Below are positions 45,005-53,753 of a stretch of DNA of 64,000 nucleotides, piece by piece (position 1 is the first letter of the stretch; every line of letters begins with the position of its first letter). Location: IMG/VR virus record IMGVR_UViG_3300035698_003810, positions 1-64,000 of that record; one strand, written 5' to 3'. The translations under genes were made by a program, and so were the position numbers. Below the pieces are notes generated by a model that saw only the letters and a list, made by a program, of their open reading frames with translations, was not told the origin of the DNA and searched no databases. The stretch comes from a virus.

Positions 45005-45511
45005 ATGGAAGTAACATTGAAAAATCGTGAATTGGTTGATTTGTTTGATGCAATGAAACAGATAAGTGAAACAGAGAAAAATAATAAATGGTTTACTTAT
45101 GCGGTGACATTAAATGAGCAAAATTTAATGCCGAAAGTTATTGCTATTATAGAATGTGGTAAACCTGCAAATGAATATAAATCATTTGAGGCTGAACGAG
45201 AAAAATTAATTGATGTGTATGTTGAACGTGATGAAGATGGTAATTATGTTGTTGATGAAAGCACACAAATGATTAAGATTAAAAATGAATTTATAGTAGA
45301 AGCAAAACAAAAATTTGATGAATTGGATAAAAATAATGAAAGTATTCGTATTCAAAGACAAAATGATATAAACGAATATTATGCATTATTGGATAAAGAA
45401 ACAACGGTTGATATTGAGCAAATATCATTAGATAATTTTCCTAATTATATGAATAAAATAATGATGAAATCATTACAACCATTAATAGCCAAAACAATTA
45501 TAGAGGATTAA
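45005..45511 (+). CDS. Helical tail-associated protein, DUF1617-like, 168 aa
   Basis: Charged, helical protein starting MEVTLKNRELVDLFDAMKQI, with YAVTLNEQNLMPKVIAIIEC, a long central coiled coil and an end ISLDNFPNYMNKIMMKSLQP. The shape (short strand, helix hairpin, 'LMPLI' type C-terminus) resembles DUF1617-type proteins found next to tail genes. AAAGGAG precedes the ATG. Role unknown, possibly a fibre or tail chaperone. Confidence 0.5.
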   Translation: MEVTLKNRELVDLFDAMKQISETEKNNKWFTYAVTLNEQNLMPKVIAIIECGKPANEYKSFEAEREKLIDVYVERDEDGNYVVDESTQMIKIKNEFIVEAKQKFDELDKNNESIRIQRQNDINEYYALLDKETTVDIEQISLDNFPNYMNKIMMKSLQPLIAKTIIED

Positions 45512-45513
45512 TA

Positions 45514-46146
45514 ATGGCGTACAACGCATTTCCAAATACGTTCCATAATGATAAGTGGGTATTGACATTTAGTAATTTACCTAATGTTGGTGACCTTTCT
45601 GATATGAGATATTTTCAAAGCTATATTAAAAATTTAATATTGCCGGATTATAATATGGGAGAAATAGCTGATGTTGGCCCATTTGGATTCCAAGTAAGAC
45701 ATCCGATTGCCGGGATGAAAAAGAATACAGAGTTAAGTCAATTACAAATTGAATTTAAATTGTCGGAAGATTTATTAAACTATATGTATTTTTTCCGTTG
45801 GATAAAGGATTTGAAATATGGTAATTTAAATGAAGGTGCGTATACTGATTTAATTAGAAAGTTTACAATCAAGAAGGCCATTCTTAGTATTTTGGATAAT
45901 CAAAAGAGAACAGTTGTTAATTTATTTTTTACAGAATTATTTTTGTTAAATTTAAGTTCTCTTCAATTGACAATGGGTAGTTCAGATGAAGTTACATTTA
46001 CGTGTAATTTTAGTTATGAAGAAATTGATTATGACATTAAAGACCCATCAATTGGAAGTTCTAATCCGACAACTCCGACACTTGTTAACCCATGTGGAAC
46101 GAGTGCAGTACCTGCTACTTCAGCATCAACTGATTGGGAGATATAA
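45514..46146 (+). CDS. Third tube-fold protein (baseplate/tail tube initiator candidate), 210 aa
   Basis: Starts two bases after the previous stop. The pattern KWVLTFSNLPNVGDLSDMRY, then FQSYIKNLILPDYNMGEIAD and a late VTFTCNFSYEEIDYDI strand matches the tube-fold family (compare the tube gene at 15685). A Thr/Pro-rich tail (SNPTTPTLVNPCGTSAVPAT) follows. Its position at the end of the fibre operon, far from the tube gene, suggests a specialised tube-like adaptor such as a gp48 or gp54 analogue. Confidence 0.6.
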   Translation: MAYNAFPNTFHNDKWVLTFSNLPNVGDLSDMRYFQSYIKNLILPDYNMGEIADVGPFGFQVRHPIAGMKKNTELSQLQIEFKLSEDLLNYMYFFRWIKDLKYGNLNEGAYTDLIRKFTIKKAILSILDNQKRTVVNLFFTELFLLNLSSLQLTMGSSDEVTFTCNFSYEEIDYDIKDPSIGSSNPTTPTLVNPCGTSAVPATSASTDWEI

Positions 46147-46583
46147 TGTATTACATAGTGCAAGTATCAGAATTAAGTGATTTCTCTAACTTGGCATCTA
46201 ATAAGATTGTAGAGGAAGTTACCGAGGATGTTATTACATATGGATTAGATACAGGTACTCTATATTATTGGAGAGCGAAAAGTGTAAACAATCAAACAGG
46301 TAAGGAAAGTGTTTGGTCTGCTACATGTTGGTTTATAACTCAGTATGCTGATATTATAATAATCCAAGGAAGTCATACAGATGGTGTTGAGTTGAATAAT
46401 GTTATTTACTATGAGGCTGGAGTTAATAGAGCATCAACATGTTTTGCACCGGATGGAATTATTGCTGATAAGTTATGTCGTAGCTCTTCGGCATGTTGTG
46501 GTGCTATTGCTACAGATGTTCCAGTGGGTGATGATGGGCTTGGTAGTGGTTTGTGTGGTCAGAGTTGTTCTGAATTATTATAA
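46146..46583 (+). CDS. Fibronectin-III-like small protein with Cys-rich end, 145 aa
   Basis: ATG 46146 overlaps the previous stop (TAATG); GGAG at 46137-46140 precedes it. Residues 1-65 read like one fibronectin type III domain (YYIVQVSELSDFSNL, then ITYGLDTGTLYYWRAKSVNN). The C-terminal 45 residues carry seven cysteines (among them SSSACCGAIATD and GLCGQSCSELL), perhaps metal-binding or disulphide-linked. Likely a small decoration of the fibre or baseplate. Confidence 0.55.
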   Translation: MYYIVQVSELSDFSNLASNKIVEEVTEDVITYGLDTGTLYYWRAKSVNNQTGKESVWSATCWFITQYADIIIIQGSHTDGVELNNVIYYEAGVNRASTCFAPDGIIADKLCRSSSACCGAIATDVPVGDDGLGSGLCGQSCSELL

Positions 46584-46586
46584 ATA
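46579..46586 (+). promoter_or_regulatory. T4-type late promoter element TATAAATA
   Basis: Exact octamer overlapping the stop codon of the preceding gene, 51 bases before the RegA ATG. Confidence 0.6.
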
Positions 46587-46637
46587 TTTGAAAATTGACG
46601 GGTGAAGCTGAAAAAATTAAAAAGTTAGGAGTAAATT

Positions 46638-47009
46638 ATGGAACTATTAAAAGTTAAATTATTAACAGATAAGAAAGTGGTGCAGGAAACAACAAACAGA
46701 ATCGGAATTGCAAATAAAAGAAAACAAATTTTATATCCAAGTTGTTACATCTATGAAAAAGATGGTGAAACATATCTTGTTCATTTTAAACAATTGTTTG
46801 TTTTAAGAGATAATGGGTACAATAATGTGTGTGATGAAGATATTAAAAGAAGAAATGCTGTAGCTTTTTGTCTTAAAAATTGGGGATTAATTGATGTAGA
46901 AGATGAGGAAATTGAACCACATGATATATATGTTTTTGTTCTACCTCATAAAGAAAAACATGAATGGAAAATTTCTCATAAAGTCAACCTTTTTACTTTA
47001 AGCAGTTAA
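46638..47009 (+). CDS. regA: RegA translational repressor, 123 aa
   Basis: RegA binds translation start regions of early phage mRNAs and blocks ribosome loading. The match with T4 RegA (122 aa) is good along the length: TTNRIGIANKRKQILYPSCY against LTRMGIANNKDKVLYQSCH, then ETYLVHFKQLFVLRDNG, DEDIKRRNAVAFCLKNWGLI against EDEVRRDSIAWLLEDWGLI, and the end HKEKHEWKISHKVNLF against FKQKHEWKLVPKYTI. In T4 it lies in the replication cluster; here it follows tail genes. TAGGAG precedes the ATG. Confidence 0.92.
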   Translation: MELLKVKLLTDKKVVQETTNRIGIANKRKQILYPSCYIYEKDGETYLVHFKQLFVLRDNGYNNVCDEDIKRRNAVAFCLKNWGLIDVEDEEIEPHDIYVFVLPHKEKHEWKISHKVNLFTLSS

Positions 47010-47015
47010 AAATTA

Positions 47016-47023
47016 TATAAATA
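47016..47023 (+). promoter_or_regulatory. T4-type late promoter element TATAAATA
   Basis: Exact octamer seven bases after the RegA stop and 20 bases before a TTG-start small gene. Confidence 0.68.
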
Positions 47024-47043
47024 CTTAAGTAAGGAGATGTATT

Positions 47044-47169
47044 TTGAAGAAAGATAAATACAATTACAGCGTGGATGATGTCGAAGATTTTGAAGAATTT
47101 GAAAAATATTTCGGCTTTAGTGACGAAGAAAATGAAGATGGTGAACCGAAAGAACTTGATTTTGGATAA
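47044..47169 (+). CDS. Small acidic protein, 41 aa, TTG start
   Basis: TTG 47044 is seven bases after GGAG (47033-47036) and directly downstream of a late promoter element. The product is KKDKYNYSVDDVEDFEEFEK followed by an acidic end. No ATG is available in this frame. Unrecognised; the acidic character matches the large acidic protein that follows. Confidence 0.5.
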   Translation: MKKDKYNYSVDDVEDFEEFEKYFGFSDEENEDGEPKELDFG

Positions 47170-47194
47170 AATATAAAAAATATAGGAGAATAAT

Positions 47195-48682
47195 ATGGAT
47201 TTTCTAAATTATTTAAGCAATTATGAAAAAGAAAATGTAACAAGTGTAAAACAGATTGTTAAAGAAAACAAATCAAAACTTGATGTTGTTTTAAAAGAAG
47301 CATTCTATGGTAAATTTGTTTCTAAGACCGAAGCAAAATTACTTATTTCTACTGGATTTACTGATGTTAATAAAGCACCAAAATCAGTTGATGTAAAATA
47401 TGTATCAGAAAACTTGGATGCCATCATTAATAAAGTTGAAAAACTTGATGAAGGGTCTATTAAAATTATAATCAATAATAATGAAAGTGATGCTAAATCT
47501 AAAGGTAAAGCTGGTGGTGGTGGTGTTCCTATTATTGTTCCTGATATTGAGTTTGAAGAATCTTGTAGTAAAATTAAAGATAAAAAGAAAATGAAATCTT
47601 CTGATTATTCTACAGAAACTAAAAAAGAATCAACTGACAAAGAAGTTCTTGACGAAACAGATGATGATGATGATGATTTGACTGGTATCGATAAAGATAA
47701 AAAGAAAAAGAAATTACCTAAAGGTAAACTTCCAAAAGACTTTAAAGCTATCGATGAAAAAGATGAAGAAGAAGAACTTGACGAAAAGAAAAAAGAAAAA
47801 GCTACTACATTATCTTATACTGAGTTTTGGAATAAAGCAGAGGCTAAACCTGACAAAGAAGATAAAGACGGTAAGAAAATCGTTGGTGAATCTGTAGAAC
47901 TTGACGAAAAGATAAAACCAAAAGATATGAGTCAGGAAGAATGGGATGCACATTTAGAGGATGAAAAGGATGCCAAGAAAGAAGATGCACCCGAAACGGA
48001 ATTAGATGAAGAAGATGATAAAGAAGAGTCTGGAGATGAAGAAGAAAAAGAAGATGACGATTCTGAGGGTGAAGATTCGGATGAGGAAGAACTTGATGTT
48101 AAATGGTCTGATATAGAAGACCATCTTGCAAGTATCGATGACAAACTTGACACATTGGTTGGTGATAAAGAGGGAGAAGATGGTGATGCTGAATACGGTG
48201 ATGTTGAGCCGGGTGATGTTGAAGCTGACCTTGAAGCTGATGCTGAAGAAATAGTTGTAGATGATGTGGAACTTGAGGAAGAAGATGGTGAAGAAAAAGA
48301 AATCGAACTTGAACTTGGTGATGATGAAATCGAGTTAAAAGTTGGTGATAAAGAAGTAGAAATTTCACTTGATGATGAAGAGGAAGAGGAAGAGCTTGAC
48401 GAAGGAAAAATTAAAAAAATTAAGGATGATGAATTTGGTGGATATAAATATAAAATTTCTCATGAGTTTGAATCTATGGAAGATTTAATTAATTTAATGG
48501 ATGATGAAGAAATAAAAAATCTGTTATATTCAATTGATAGTGGTGATTCAGTTGAAAGTAAAAACGGAGAAAATGCGTTTGCTGGTGCGGATATTTTCGA
48601 TTTTTTGCCTGAAAATATAGACGAATCGGACGTTGCAAAACATGGTTCAGAATATATAAACTATTTAATGGGAGATGAATAA
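47195..48682 (+). CDS. Very acidic Lys/Glu/Asp-rich protein, 495 aa, possible head-internal protein
   Basis: Begins MDFLNYLSNYEKENVTSVKQ, followed by a folded-looking first 110 residues, then about 280 residues dominated by Asp, Glu and Lys. An LDE motif recurs (VLDETDD, ELDEKKK, VELDEKI, TELDEED, ELDEGKI). [LI]-x-E is the cleavage style of the phage prohead protease, so this could be a core or internal head protein cut during maturation. The last 80 residues are again more ordered (FEFESMEDLINLMDDEEI-like region). TAGGAG precedes the ATG. The function is not shown by the sequence. Confidence 0.55.
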   Translation: MDFLNYLSNYEKENVTSVKQIVKENKSKLDVVLKEAFYGKFVSKTEAKLLISTGFTDVNKAPKSVDVKYVSENLDAIINKVEKLDEGSIKIIINNNESDAKSKGKAGGGGVPIIVPDIEFEESCSKIKDKKKMKSSDYSTETKKESTDKEVLDETDDDDDDLTGIDKDKKKKKLPKGKLPKDFKAIDEKDEEEELDEKKKEKATTLSYTEFWNKAEAKPDKEDKDGKKIVGESVELDEKIKPKDMSQEEWDAHLEDEKDAKKEDAPETELDEEDDKEESGDEEEKEDDDSEGEDSDEEELDVKWSDIEDHLASIDDKLDTLVGDKEGEDGDAEYGDVEPGDVEADLEADAEEIVVDDVELEEEDGEEKEIELELGDDEIELKVGDKEVEISLDDEEEEEELDEGKIKKIKDDEFGGYKYKISHEFESMEDLINLMDDEEIKNLLYSIDSGDSVESKNGENAFAGADIFDFLPENIDESDVAKHGSEYINYLMGDE

Positions 48683-49089
48683 TGGAACTATTAAGGGATA
48701 GACAAGTATACAAAGGTAGTATGGTTGATGATGCTAATACATATTACAATGAAAATGTTAATGGCATCTACAAAGACTCATCTTCTAAAAAGATTGACGA
48801 AAGCAAGATGACAGAAAAAGGTAAAGAGTGGTTGTATCTTGAAGAAAAGGCAAAACCTATTGTTGAGGCAAAAACTGAAAAGGTTGTTGTTAAAAAAATG
48901 GAATACAAAGCCAAAGTATTTGATGATAAAGATGTCGCTAATAAGTGGATGGAAAAAAATAAAGGTTGGGGTGTTATCAAAACAGAGAAAGGCAAAGTAT
49001 ATGTTGCTAAAAATGATGACAAAGGTAAGAAGATTGATGAATCATTAAATCTTTCTGAAAACATTAAGAGTGCATCACAATGGTTATAA
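48682..49089 (+). CDS. Hypothetical basic protein, 135 aa
   Basis: ATG overlaps the stop of the acidic gene (TAATG). Lys-rich, with two related segments SSKKIDESKMTEKG and KGKKIDESLNLSEN, and a central alpha/beta piece VFDDKDVANKWMEKNKGWGV (a motif like those of small nucleic-acid or tail accessory proteins). A KKIDES repeat and the acid/base complementarity to the neighbouring acidic protein may indicate that they interact. Function unknown. Confidence 0.55.
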   Translation: MELLRDRQVYKGSMVDDANTYYNENVNGIYKDSSSKKIDESKMTEKGKEWLYLEEKAKPIVEAKTEKVVVKKMEYKAKVFDDKDVANKWMEKNKGWGVIKTEKGKVYVAKNDDKGKKIDESLNLSENIKSASQWL

Positions 49090-49108
49090 AATAGTATTTT
49101 GTTATAAG

Positions 49109-49116
49109 TATAAATA
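49109..49116 (+). promoter_or_regulatory. T4-type late promoter element TATAAATA
   Basis: Exact octamer 47 bases before the next ATG. It stands immediately upstream of a terminator hairpin; initiation here would begin within the hairpin's 5' arm, so its own transcript may escape termination. Confidence 0.6.
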
Positions 49117-49143
49117 AAGGGGAAGAGTCAATCTTCCCTTTTT
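49117..49143 (+). terminator. Rho-independent terminator
   Basis: GGGAAGA (49120-49126) pairs with TCTTCCC (49132-49138) across a GTCAA loop, followed by TTTTT (49139-49143). The stem is G/C-rich in an AT-rich genome. It closes the RegA/acidic operon and separates it from the glycan island. Confidence 0.85.
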
Positions 49144-49163
49144 GATTTTTGAACGGAGTATAA

Positions 49164-49868
49164 ATGATAACTACAAAAGAAAATGATGTAATCGCAATGA
49201 CAGAAGAATTTTGGTTTGGTCAAGATAAACCACTTGTGTCATGTCTAATGTTGACATACAATAGATTTGGCCCATTTAAAAAAGCACTTGAGTGTTTCCT
49301 TAAACAAATATATACCAATAAGCAATTAATAATTGTCAATTCTGGTAATAAAAGTTATAACAAAAAAGTACATAAACTTGTGACAAGATGTATGTCAGTT
49401 TGTAAAATAAAATATATACCACATGCTCCTGTGATGTCCATCGGTGAATTAAGAAATTTTGCATTGAAATATTGTGATGGTGAATACGTGATATGTTTTG
49501 ATGATGATGATATTCATCACCCAATGAGAATAGCACGTCAAATTGATTTGTGTTTAAAATCAAACATCCAAGGAACAATACTTAAGAATTTTACAGCAAA
49601 AATTGGATGGAAAGAACACAAATGTTCTATACTTCATGGGCTTGAGGGTTCACTACTATTCAAGAATCCAAAAGGTAAGATTCAGTACACTGATATGAAT
49701 CAAGGTGAGGACACCGATTTTATAAAAAAATTAAGAGATAATGAGTACAATATTGCTGTGATTGATGAAGATTTTGACACGTATAAATATATACATCACA
49801 GAACAAATACCGTGAGCAAAAAACACTTCAAAAATATGATTGAATTAAATGTTCCTGTACGAAGATAA
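49164..49868 (+). CDS. GT2-type glycosyltransferase, 234 aa
   Basis: Family-2 fold start PLVSCLMLTYNRFGPFKKAL with the nucleotide-binding strand, SIGELRNFALKYCDGEYVIC, and FDDDDIHHP with the acidic metal cluster at Asp113-Asp116. The later LEGSLLFKN and EDTDFIKKL blocks are the acceptor-side signature. Short form with one domain. First gene of the glycan island. Confidence 0.85.
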   Translation: MITTKENDVIAMTEEFWFGQDKPLVSCLMLTYNRFGPFKKALECFLKQIYTNKQLIIVNSGNKSYNKKVHKLVTRCMSVCKIKYIPHAPVMSIGELRNFALKYCDGEYVICFDDDDIHHPMRIARQIDLCLKSNIQGTILKNFTAKIGWKEHKCSILHGLEGSLLFKNPKGKIQYTDMNQGEDTDFIKKLRDNEYNIAVIDEDFDTYKYIHHRTNTVSKKHFKNMIELNVPVRR

Positions 49869-49872
49869 TTAT

Positions 49873-49901
49873 TGACTTTTGAATAAGAATTTATTATATT
49901 G
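49873..49901 (+). promoter_or_regulatory. Sigma-70-type promoter before the large glycosyltransferase
   Basis: TTGACT (-35, 49873-49878) and TATATT (-10, 49896-49901) are separated by 17 bases, the preferred spacing. Transcription would begin around 49908 and reach the TTG-start gene at 49939. This points to host-polymerase, possibly early, expression of the glycan island. Confidence 0.65.
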
Positions 49902-49938
49902 TTATAGTATATTATTAGCATATTGAATGGAGGTAAAA

Positions 49939-52900
49939 TTGAAAAAGATTGTAGTTTACACAGCGATTTTTGGGGCATATGATTCCCAATTAGTTGAGGT
50001 TGAATTTGACCGTGAAAAATTTGACTTTATTTGTTTTACAAACCAGAAGAGATTGAAGTCTAATAGTTGGGATATTAGAGTTGTTGAAGACCCTGTACCC
50101 AATGATAATCCCCGCAGTTCTTACTACTTTAAAACTAATCCTCATGATGTGTGGGAAGACCAATATGACATGTCTATTTGGATGGATTCATCTTGTAACA
50201 GAATAGATACATATAAGTTATATGAGATGGTTGAAAAATTTGATAAATTAGGCACTGCCCTTTACATCGAGAAACATCCCGGAAGAACATGTATCTATAA
50301 AGAACTCGAAGCAAACATTCATTTCAAAAAAGATGATGAAGCTGCTATGAGAGCACATGTTGAATCATATCGTAAAGAGGGTATGCCTAAAGATTTTGGT
50401 ATGGTTGAAACTGGTTTACAACTTCGTAAACATAATGCACCGGACGTTATTGAATTTCAAGAAATGCTTTGGGATGAGATGATGACCAAGACTCGTAGAG
50501 ACCAATTATCATGGACATATTGTCAATGGAAATTGGGGTTTACTAATTTTTCTTTCTTTACGTTTCAAGAAAAGATTGATGTGCTTTGGTTCCAAGACCA
50601 TCCACATAAAGTTAATCACACAGAAAAGGTTTTATTAATTGGGCCTTGGTATGGAGAGGAAAAGTACGAGCAACAATGGTCTGATTATGCAAATGGCTTT
50701 GTTGGTATGTCTCCGTTTGATACAGTCATCGTGGGATGTAGACCGGGAAGAAAAGATATTTATAAAGACATTGGGCCGGATAGATTTCTTTATGCAGACC
50801 CTGAAGGTGAAAAGAAATTAAATTTACTTAATGGTAGCCTTCCAAGATTTAATGTTAAGTCAACAGGTGAAAAAGAAATCACACAATTAAATCCTAAAGA
50901 TGAACTTTTTAATAGATTTAAATTGTATGGTGGTTCTGTTCATTTTAAAATTCATATCATTGGATGGAAAGCTGGAAGATATATTGAGAGGGCATTGAAA
51001 TCTTTACTTAGCCAGAATCATAAAAATTGGCAAGCACAGATTGTATTAGACCCGGATGATACAAATGAAACATATGAAATTGCAAAACAATATGAATCAG
51101 ATAAGATAAAGGTTCATCTTAACAAAGAGAGACAAGGTCCAACTCAGAACCACATTGACTGTGTTGCAATGATGAAACCTAATGATGATGATGTCTGTGT
51201 TACATTAGATGCAGATGATTGGTTTGCACATGATTACGCATTGACAGTAATAGAAAATGAATATTTAAAAGACCCGAAAACATTAATCACACACGGTAGT
51301 TGGATTGACTATCCGAAACCGGGTTCATTACAACCGAACAATTCACAACCATATTCACCAACTGAATTTGATAATATAAGAAAAACAATTTTCAAAGCCT
51401 CTCATGTTAGAACAGTAAAGTATAAAATTTGGAAACATATCACAAAAGATTATTTAACACACTCAGAAACTGGTAAATATTATGATAGTTGTGGTGATGT
51501 TGCTATTATGTTTACGGCATTAGAGATGGCGGGTTATGATAGAGTTAAATTTATTCCTGACATTCTTTATGTTTACAATAGAGAAACTGGTATGAATGAA
51601 GATAAGGTATCCCAATCACAACAGTCTAATATGATGGATATCATGAATAAGAAACCACACACATTATATAAAGAAACAGTTGATGATGGAATTGATTCTA
51701 TTGTGTTTAGTAAAGACCGTGCATGTCAGCTTGATGCATTTTTAAGAAGTATGAAAGAACACCATAATAATTTAGATGAATGTAGTGTAACAATTCTTTA
51801 TACATATTCTAATGATGAATTTAAAAGTGGGTATGATTTACTTATTAAAAAATTCCCTGAGTTTTCATTTGTAAAAGAAGACAATTTTAAAAGTGATTTG
51901 ATAAATATATTTGCCAACGGTGTTCATGAGTATGTTCAATTTTTTGTTGATGATAATGTATGGAAAAATGATTTTAGTTTTGATGATGTTGAATTCGATA
52001 TGTTTAAAATGAATGATAATATATTATCATTATCATTAAGACTGTATAAGGGAATAACATATTGTCATCCAATGAATAAAGAAACAACACCACCATCGAA
52101 TTTAAATAGCTTGAATAAATATAATATAAATGTGTGGGATTGGAATGGTGCAGATGGGGATTGGGGTTATCCAATGTCAGTTGATGGTAATATTTTTAGA
52201 AAGAAAAATATTGAATTATATGTAAATAGTTTTATGTATAATAATCCAAATACATTTGAAGCTACTATGGCTTCAAGTCCTCCGGTAACATTTTCAAAGA
52301 TGATTTGTTATTCTGATTCAAAGATTTTAAATATCCCAATGAATAGAGTTCAAAACACATTTCAAAATCCGTGTGGTGATGTTGATACAAAGATGTTGAA
52401 TGATAAATTACTGTCTGGTGAAGTTATAAATATTAGTAAAGTTGATGGTTTTCAAAACTCAGCATGTCATCAAGAAATTGAATTGGACTTTATGAAAAAT
52501 GTTAAATTAGTTATTAGACAGCCTTGGGGTGGTCTTGGAGATAATCTTCAGTTCTCAACTCTACCGGAAATGTTTTATAAAAAATATGGTATGAAGTGTG
52601 TATATATTCATAATGATAATGCATATAGAAATCCTGAGATTAAACAATTGGTTTGGGATATGAATCCATACATTGCCGGATTTACTTCTGATAACGATGG
52701 TGTGATTGACCTTAAAGCTGATAATGACCTTGATGGATTTTGGACGGAGAAAATTGAATCTCATTATGGAGTAGAGCCAACAAACAAATCACCTAAGATT
52801 TATTATGAATATGATGAATCAAAGAAAGAACAATTTAAAGATAAAGTGGTTATTGATGTTTCATTTGATTCTCGTAATAGTTCAATGACATCTGATACAG

Positions 52901-53232
52901 TTCGCAATAACATATTAAAATTTTTCTCAGAATTTAAAACAGACAAAGAAGTGTATTTAATTAAATTTGGTGAACAGGTTTCTTATTCTGAATTTGATAT
53001 TATAAGTCATATTAATTGTCCTAATGTCAAAGAGTATAAAGTAAAAGATATATATGATTATTGTGATTTGATGAAGTACTGTGATACACTGATTTGTACA
53101 TTCTCTGGACAAGCGGTACTTGCATCTGCTGTTAAAGGTGATAGTGAGACACCAAGGATTGTTACGTTCCCACGGGATGATTGTTATAATGGTAAATTGT
53201 ACATTTTTAATAATGCCGAATATATAGTTTAA
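49939..53232 (+). CDS. Four-domain glycosyltransferase, 1097 aa
   Basis: TTG 49939 is five bases after GGAGG (49929-49933); the in-frame ATG at 49927 would overlap that site. Four parts are visible. Domain 1 (1-215) has VVYTAIFGAYDSQ and SIWMDSSCNR, of the DUF616-like type. Domain 2 (about 336-571) is a GT2: KIHIIGWKAGRYIERALKSL, LDADDWF. Domain 3 (about 580-835) begins SIVFSKDRACQLDAFLRSMK with FVDDNVW as the acidic motif. Domain 4 (about 852-1097) looks GT-B-like: GGLGDNLQFSTLPEMFYKKY, and CDTLICTFSGQAVLASAVKG. It probably builds several linkages of one glycan. Confidence 0.78.
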   Translation: MKKIVVYTAIFGAYDSQLVEVEFDREKFDFICFTNQKRLKSNSWDIRVVEDPVPNDNPRSSYYFKTNPHDVWEDQYDMSIWMDSSCNRIDTYKLYEMVEKFDKLGTALYIEKHPGRTCIYKELEANIHFKKDDEAAMRAHVESYRKEGMPKDFGMVETGLQLRKHNAPDVIEFQEMLWDEMMTKTRRDQLSWTYCQWKLGFTNFSFFTFQEKIDVLWFQDHPHKVNHTEKVLLIGPWYGEEKYEQQWSDYANGFVGMSPFDTVIVGCRPGRKDIYKDIGPDRFLYADPEGEKKLNLLNGSLPRFNVKSTGEKEITQLNPKDELFNRFKLYGGSVHFKIHIIGWKAGRYIERALKSLLSQNHKNWQAQIVLDPDDTNETYEIAKQYESDKIKVHLNKERQGPTQNHIDCVAMMKPNDDDVCVTLDADDWFAHDYALTVIENEYLKDPKTLITHGSWIDYPKPGSLQPNNSQPYSPTEFDNIRKTIFKASHVRTVKYKIWKHITKDYLTHSETGKYYDSCGDVAIMFTALEMAGYDRVKFIPDILYVYNRETGMNEDKVSQSQQSNMMDIMNKKPHTLYKETVDDGIDSIVFSKDRACQLDAFLRSMKEHHNNLDECSVTILYTYSNDEFKSGYDLLIKKFPEFSFVKEDNFKSDLINIFANGVHEYVQFFVDDNVWKNDFSFDDVEFDMFKMNDNILSLSLRLYKGITYCHPMNKETTPPSNLNSLNKYNINVWDWNGADGDWGYPMSVDGNIFRKKNIELYVNSFMYNNPNTFEATMASSPPVTFSKMICYSDSKILNIPMNRVQNTFQNPCGDVDTKMLNDKLLSGEVINISKVDGFQNSACHQEIELDFMKNVKLVIRQPWGGLGDNLQFSTLPEMFYKKYGMKCVYIHNDNAYRNPEIKQLVWDMNPYIAGFTSDNDGVIDLKADNDLDGFWTEKIESHYGVEPTNKSPKIYYEYDESKKEQFKDKVVIDVSFDSRNSSMTSDTVRNNILKFFSEFKTDKEVYLIKFGEQVSYSEFDIISHINCPNVKEYKVKDIYDYCDLMKYCDTLICTFSGQAVLASAVKGDSETPRIVTFPRDDCYNGKLYIFNNAEYIV

Positions 53233-53243
53233 CGAGAGGTGTA

Positions 53244-53753
53244 ATGGATTTATTAGGTTATAAAGGCAGAACATACCCCAAGTTTCAAGAACAGGGGTAT
53301 GCTTCACAGTTCGCAATTCCCTTTGCAAAGCACTTTTGTAAAGGTATTGGGTATGACATAGGTTGTCATAAAATAGAATGGTCATTTCCGGGGTCAATTC
53401 CTGTAGATTTAATTTTGGATAATAATGAATATGATGCATTTAATTTGCCGGAAGAGCAGGTAGATTATATTTATTCAAGCCATTGTCTTGAACATTTGGA
53501 TTCATGGGTTAATGCTATTGACTATTGGAAAACTAAATTAAAAGATGGTGGTATTTTGTTTCTTTATCTTCCACATTATAATCAAGAATATTGGAGACCG
53601 TGGAATAATAAAAAACATAAACATGTAATGACATCGGAAGGTGTTGTTGATTTTATAATAGACAGAAGATTTATTCACACATTTAATAGTGAACGGGATT
53701 TAAATGATTCGTTTATGGTTGTATGTGAAAGGAGTTATGAAAATGAGTATTGA
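53244..53753 (+). CDS. SAM-dependent methyltransferase, 169 aa
   Basis: Class I methyltransferase pattern: GIGYDIGCHKIEW around residues 35-47 (motif I), then VDYIYSSHCLEHLDSWVNAI (motif with HCLEH) and KDGGILFLYLPHYN. It is short and resembles the Methyltransf_11 type found in polysaccharide clusters. It overlaps the next gene by 11 bases. Confidence 0.78.
   Translation: MDLLGYKGRTYPKFQEQGYASQFAIPFAKHFCKGIGYDIGCHKIEWSFPGSIPVDLILDNNEYDAFNLPEEQVDYIYSSHCLEHLDSWVNAIDYWKTKLKDGGILFLYLPHYNQEYWRPWNNKKHKHVMTSEGVVDFIIDRRFIHTFNSERDLNDSFMVVCERSYENEY

Noticed and set aside
46595-46623. Possible sigma-70 promoter (TTGACG) before regA
   Set aside because: The -10 at the correct spacing reads TAAAAA, a poor match.
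47932-48368. Minus-strand Ser-rich frame opposite the acidic protein
   Set aside because: GAA/GAT-rich coding DNA gives Ser-rich (TTC/TCT) reverse frames; low complexity, with no gene signals.
48443-48450. TATAAATA inside the acidic gene, and other in-gene copies such as near 55225 and 28908
   Set aside because: AT-rich coding DNA should contain such octamers by chance; they are not next to a start codon with a gap.
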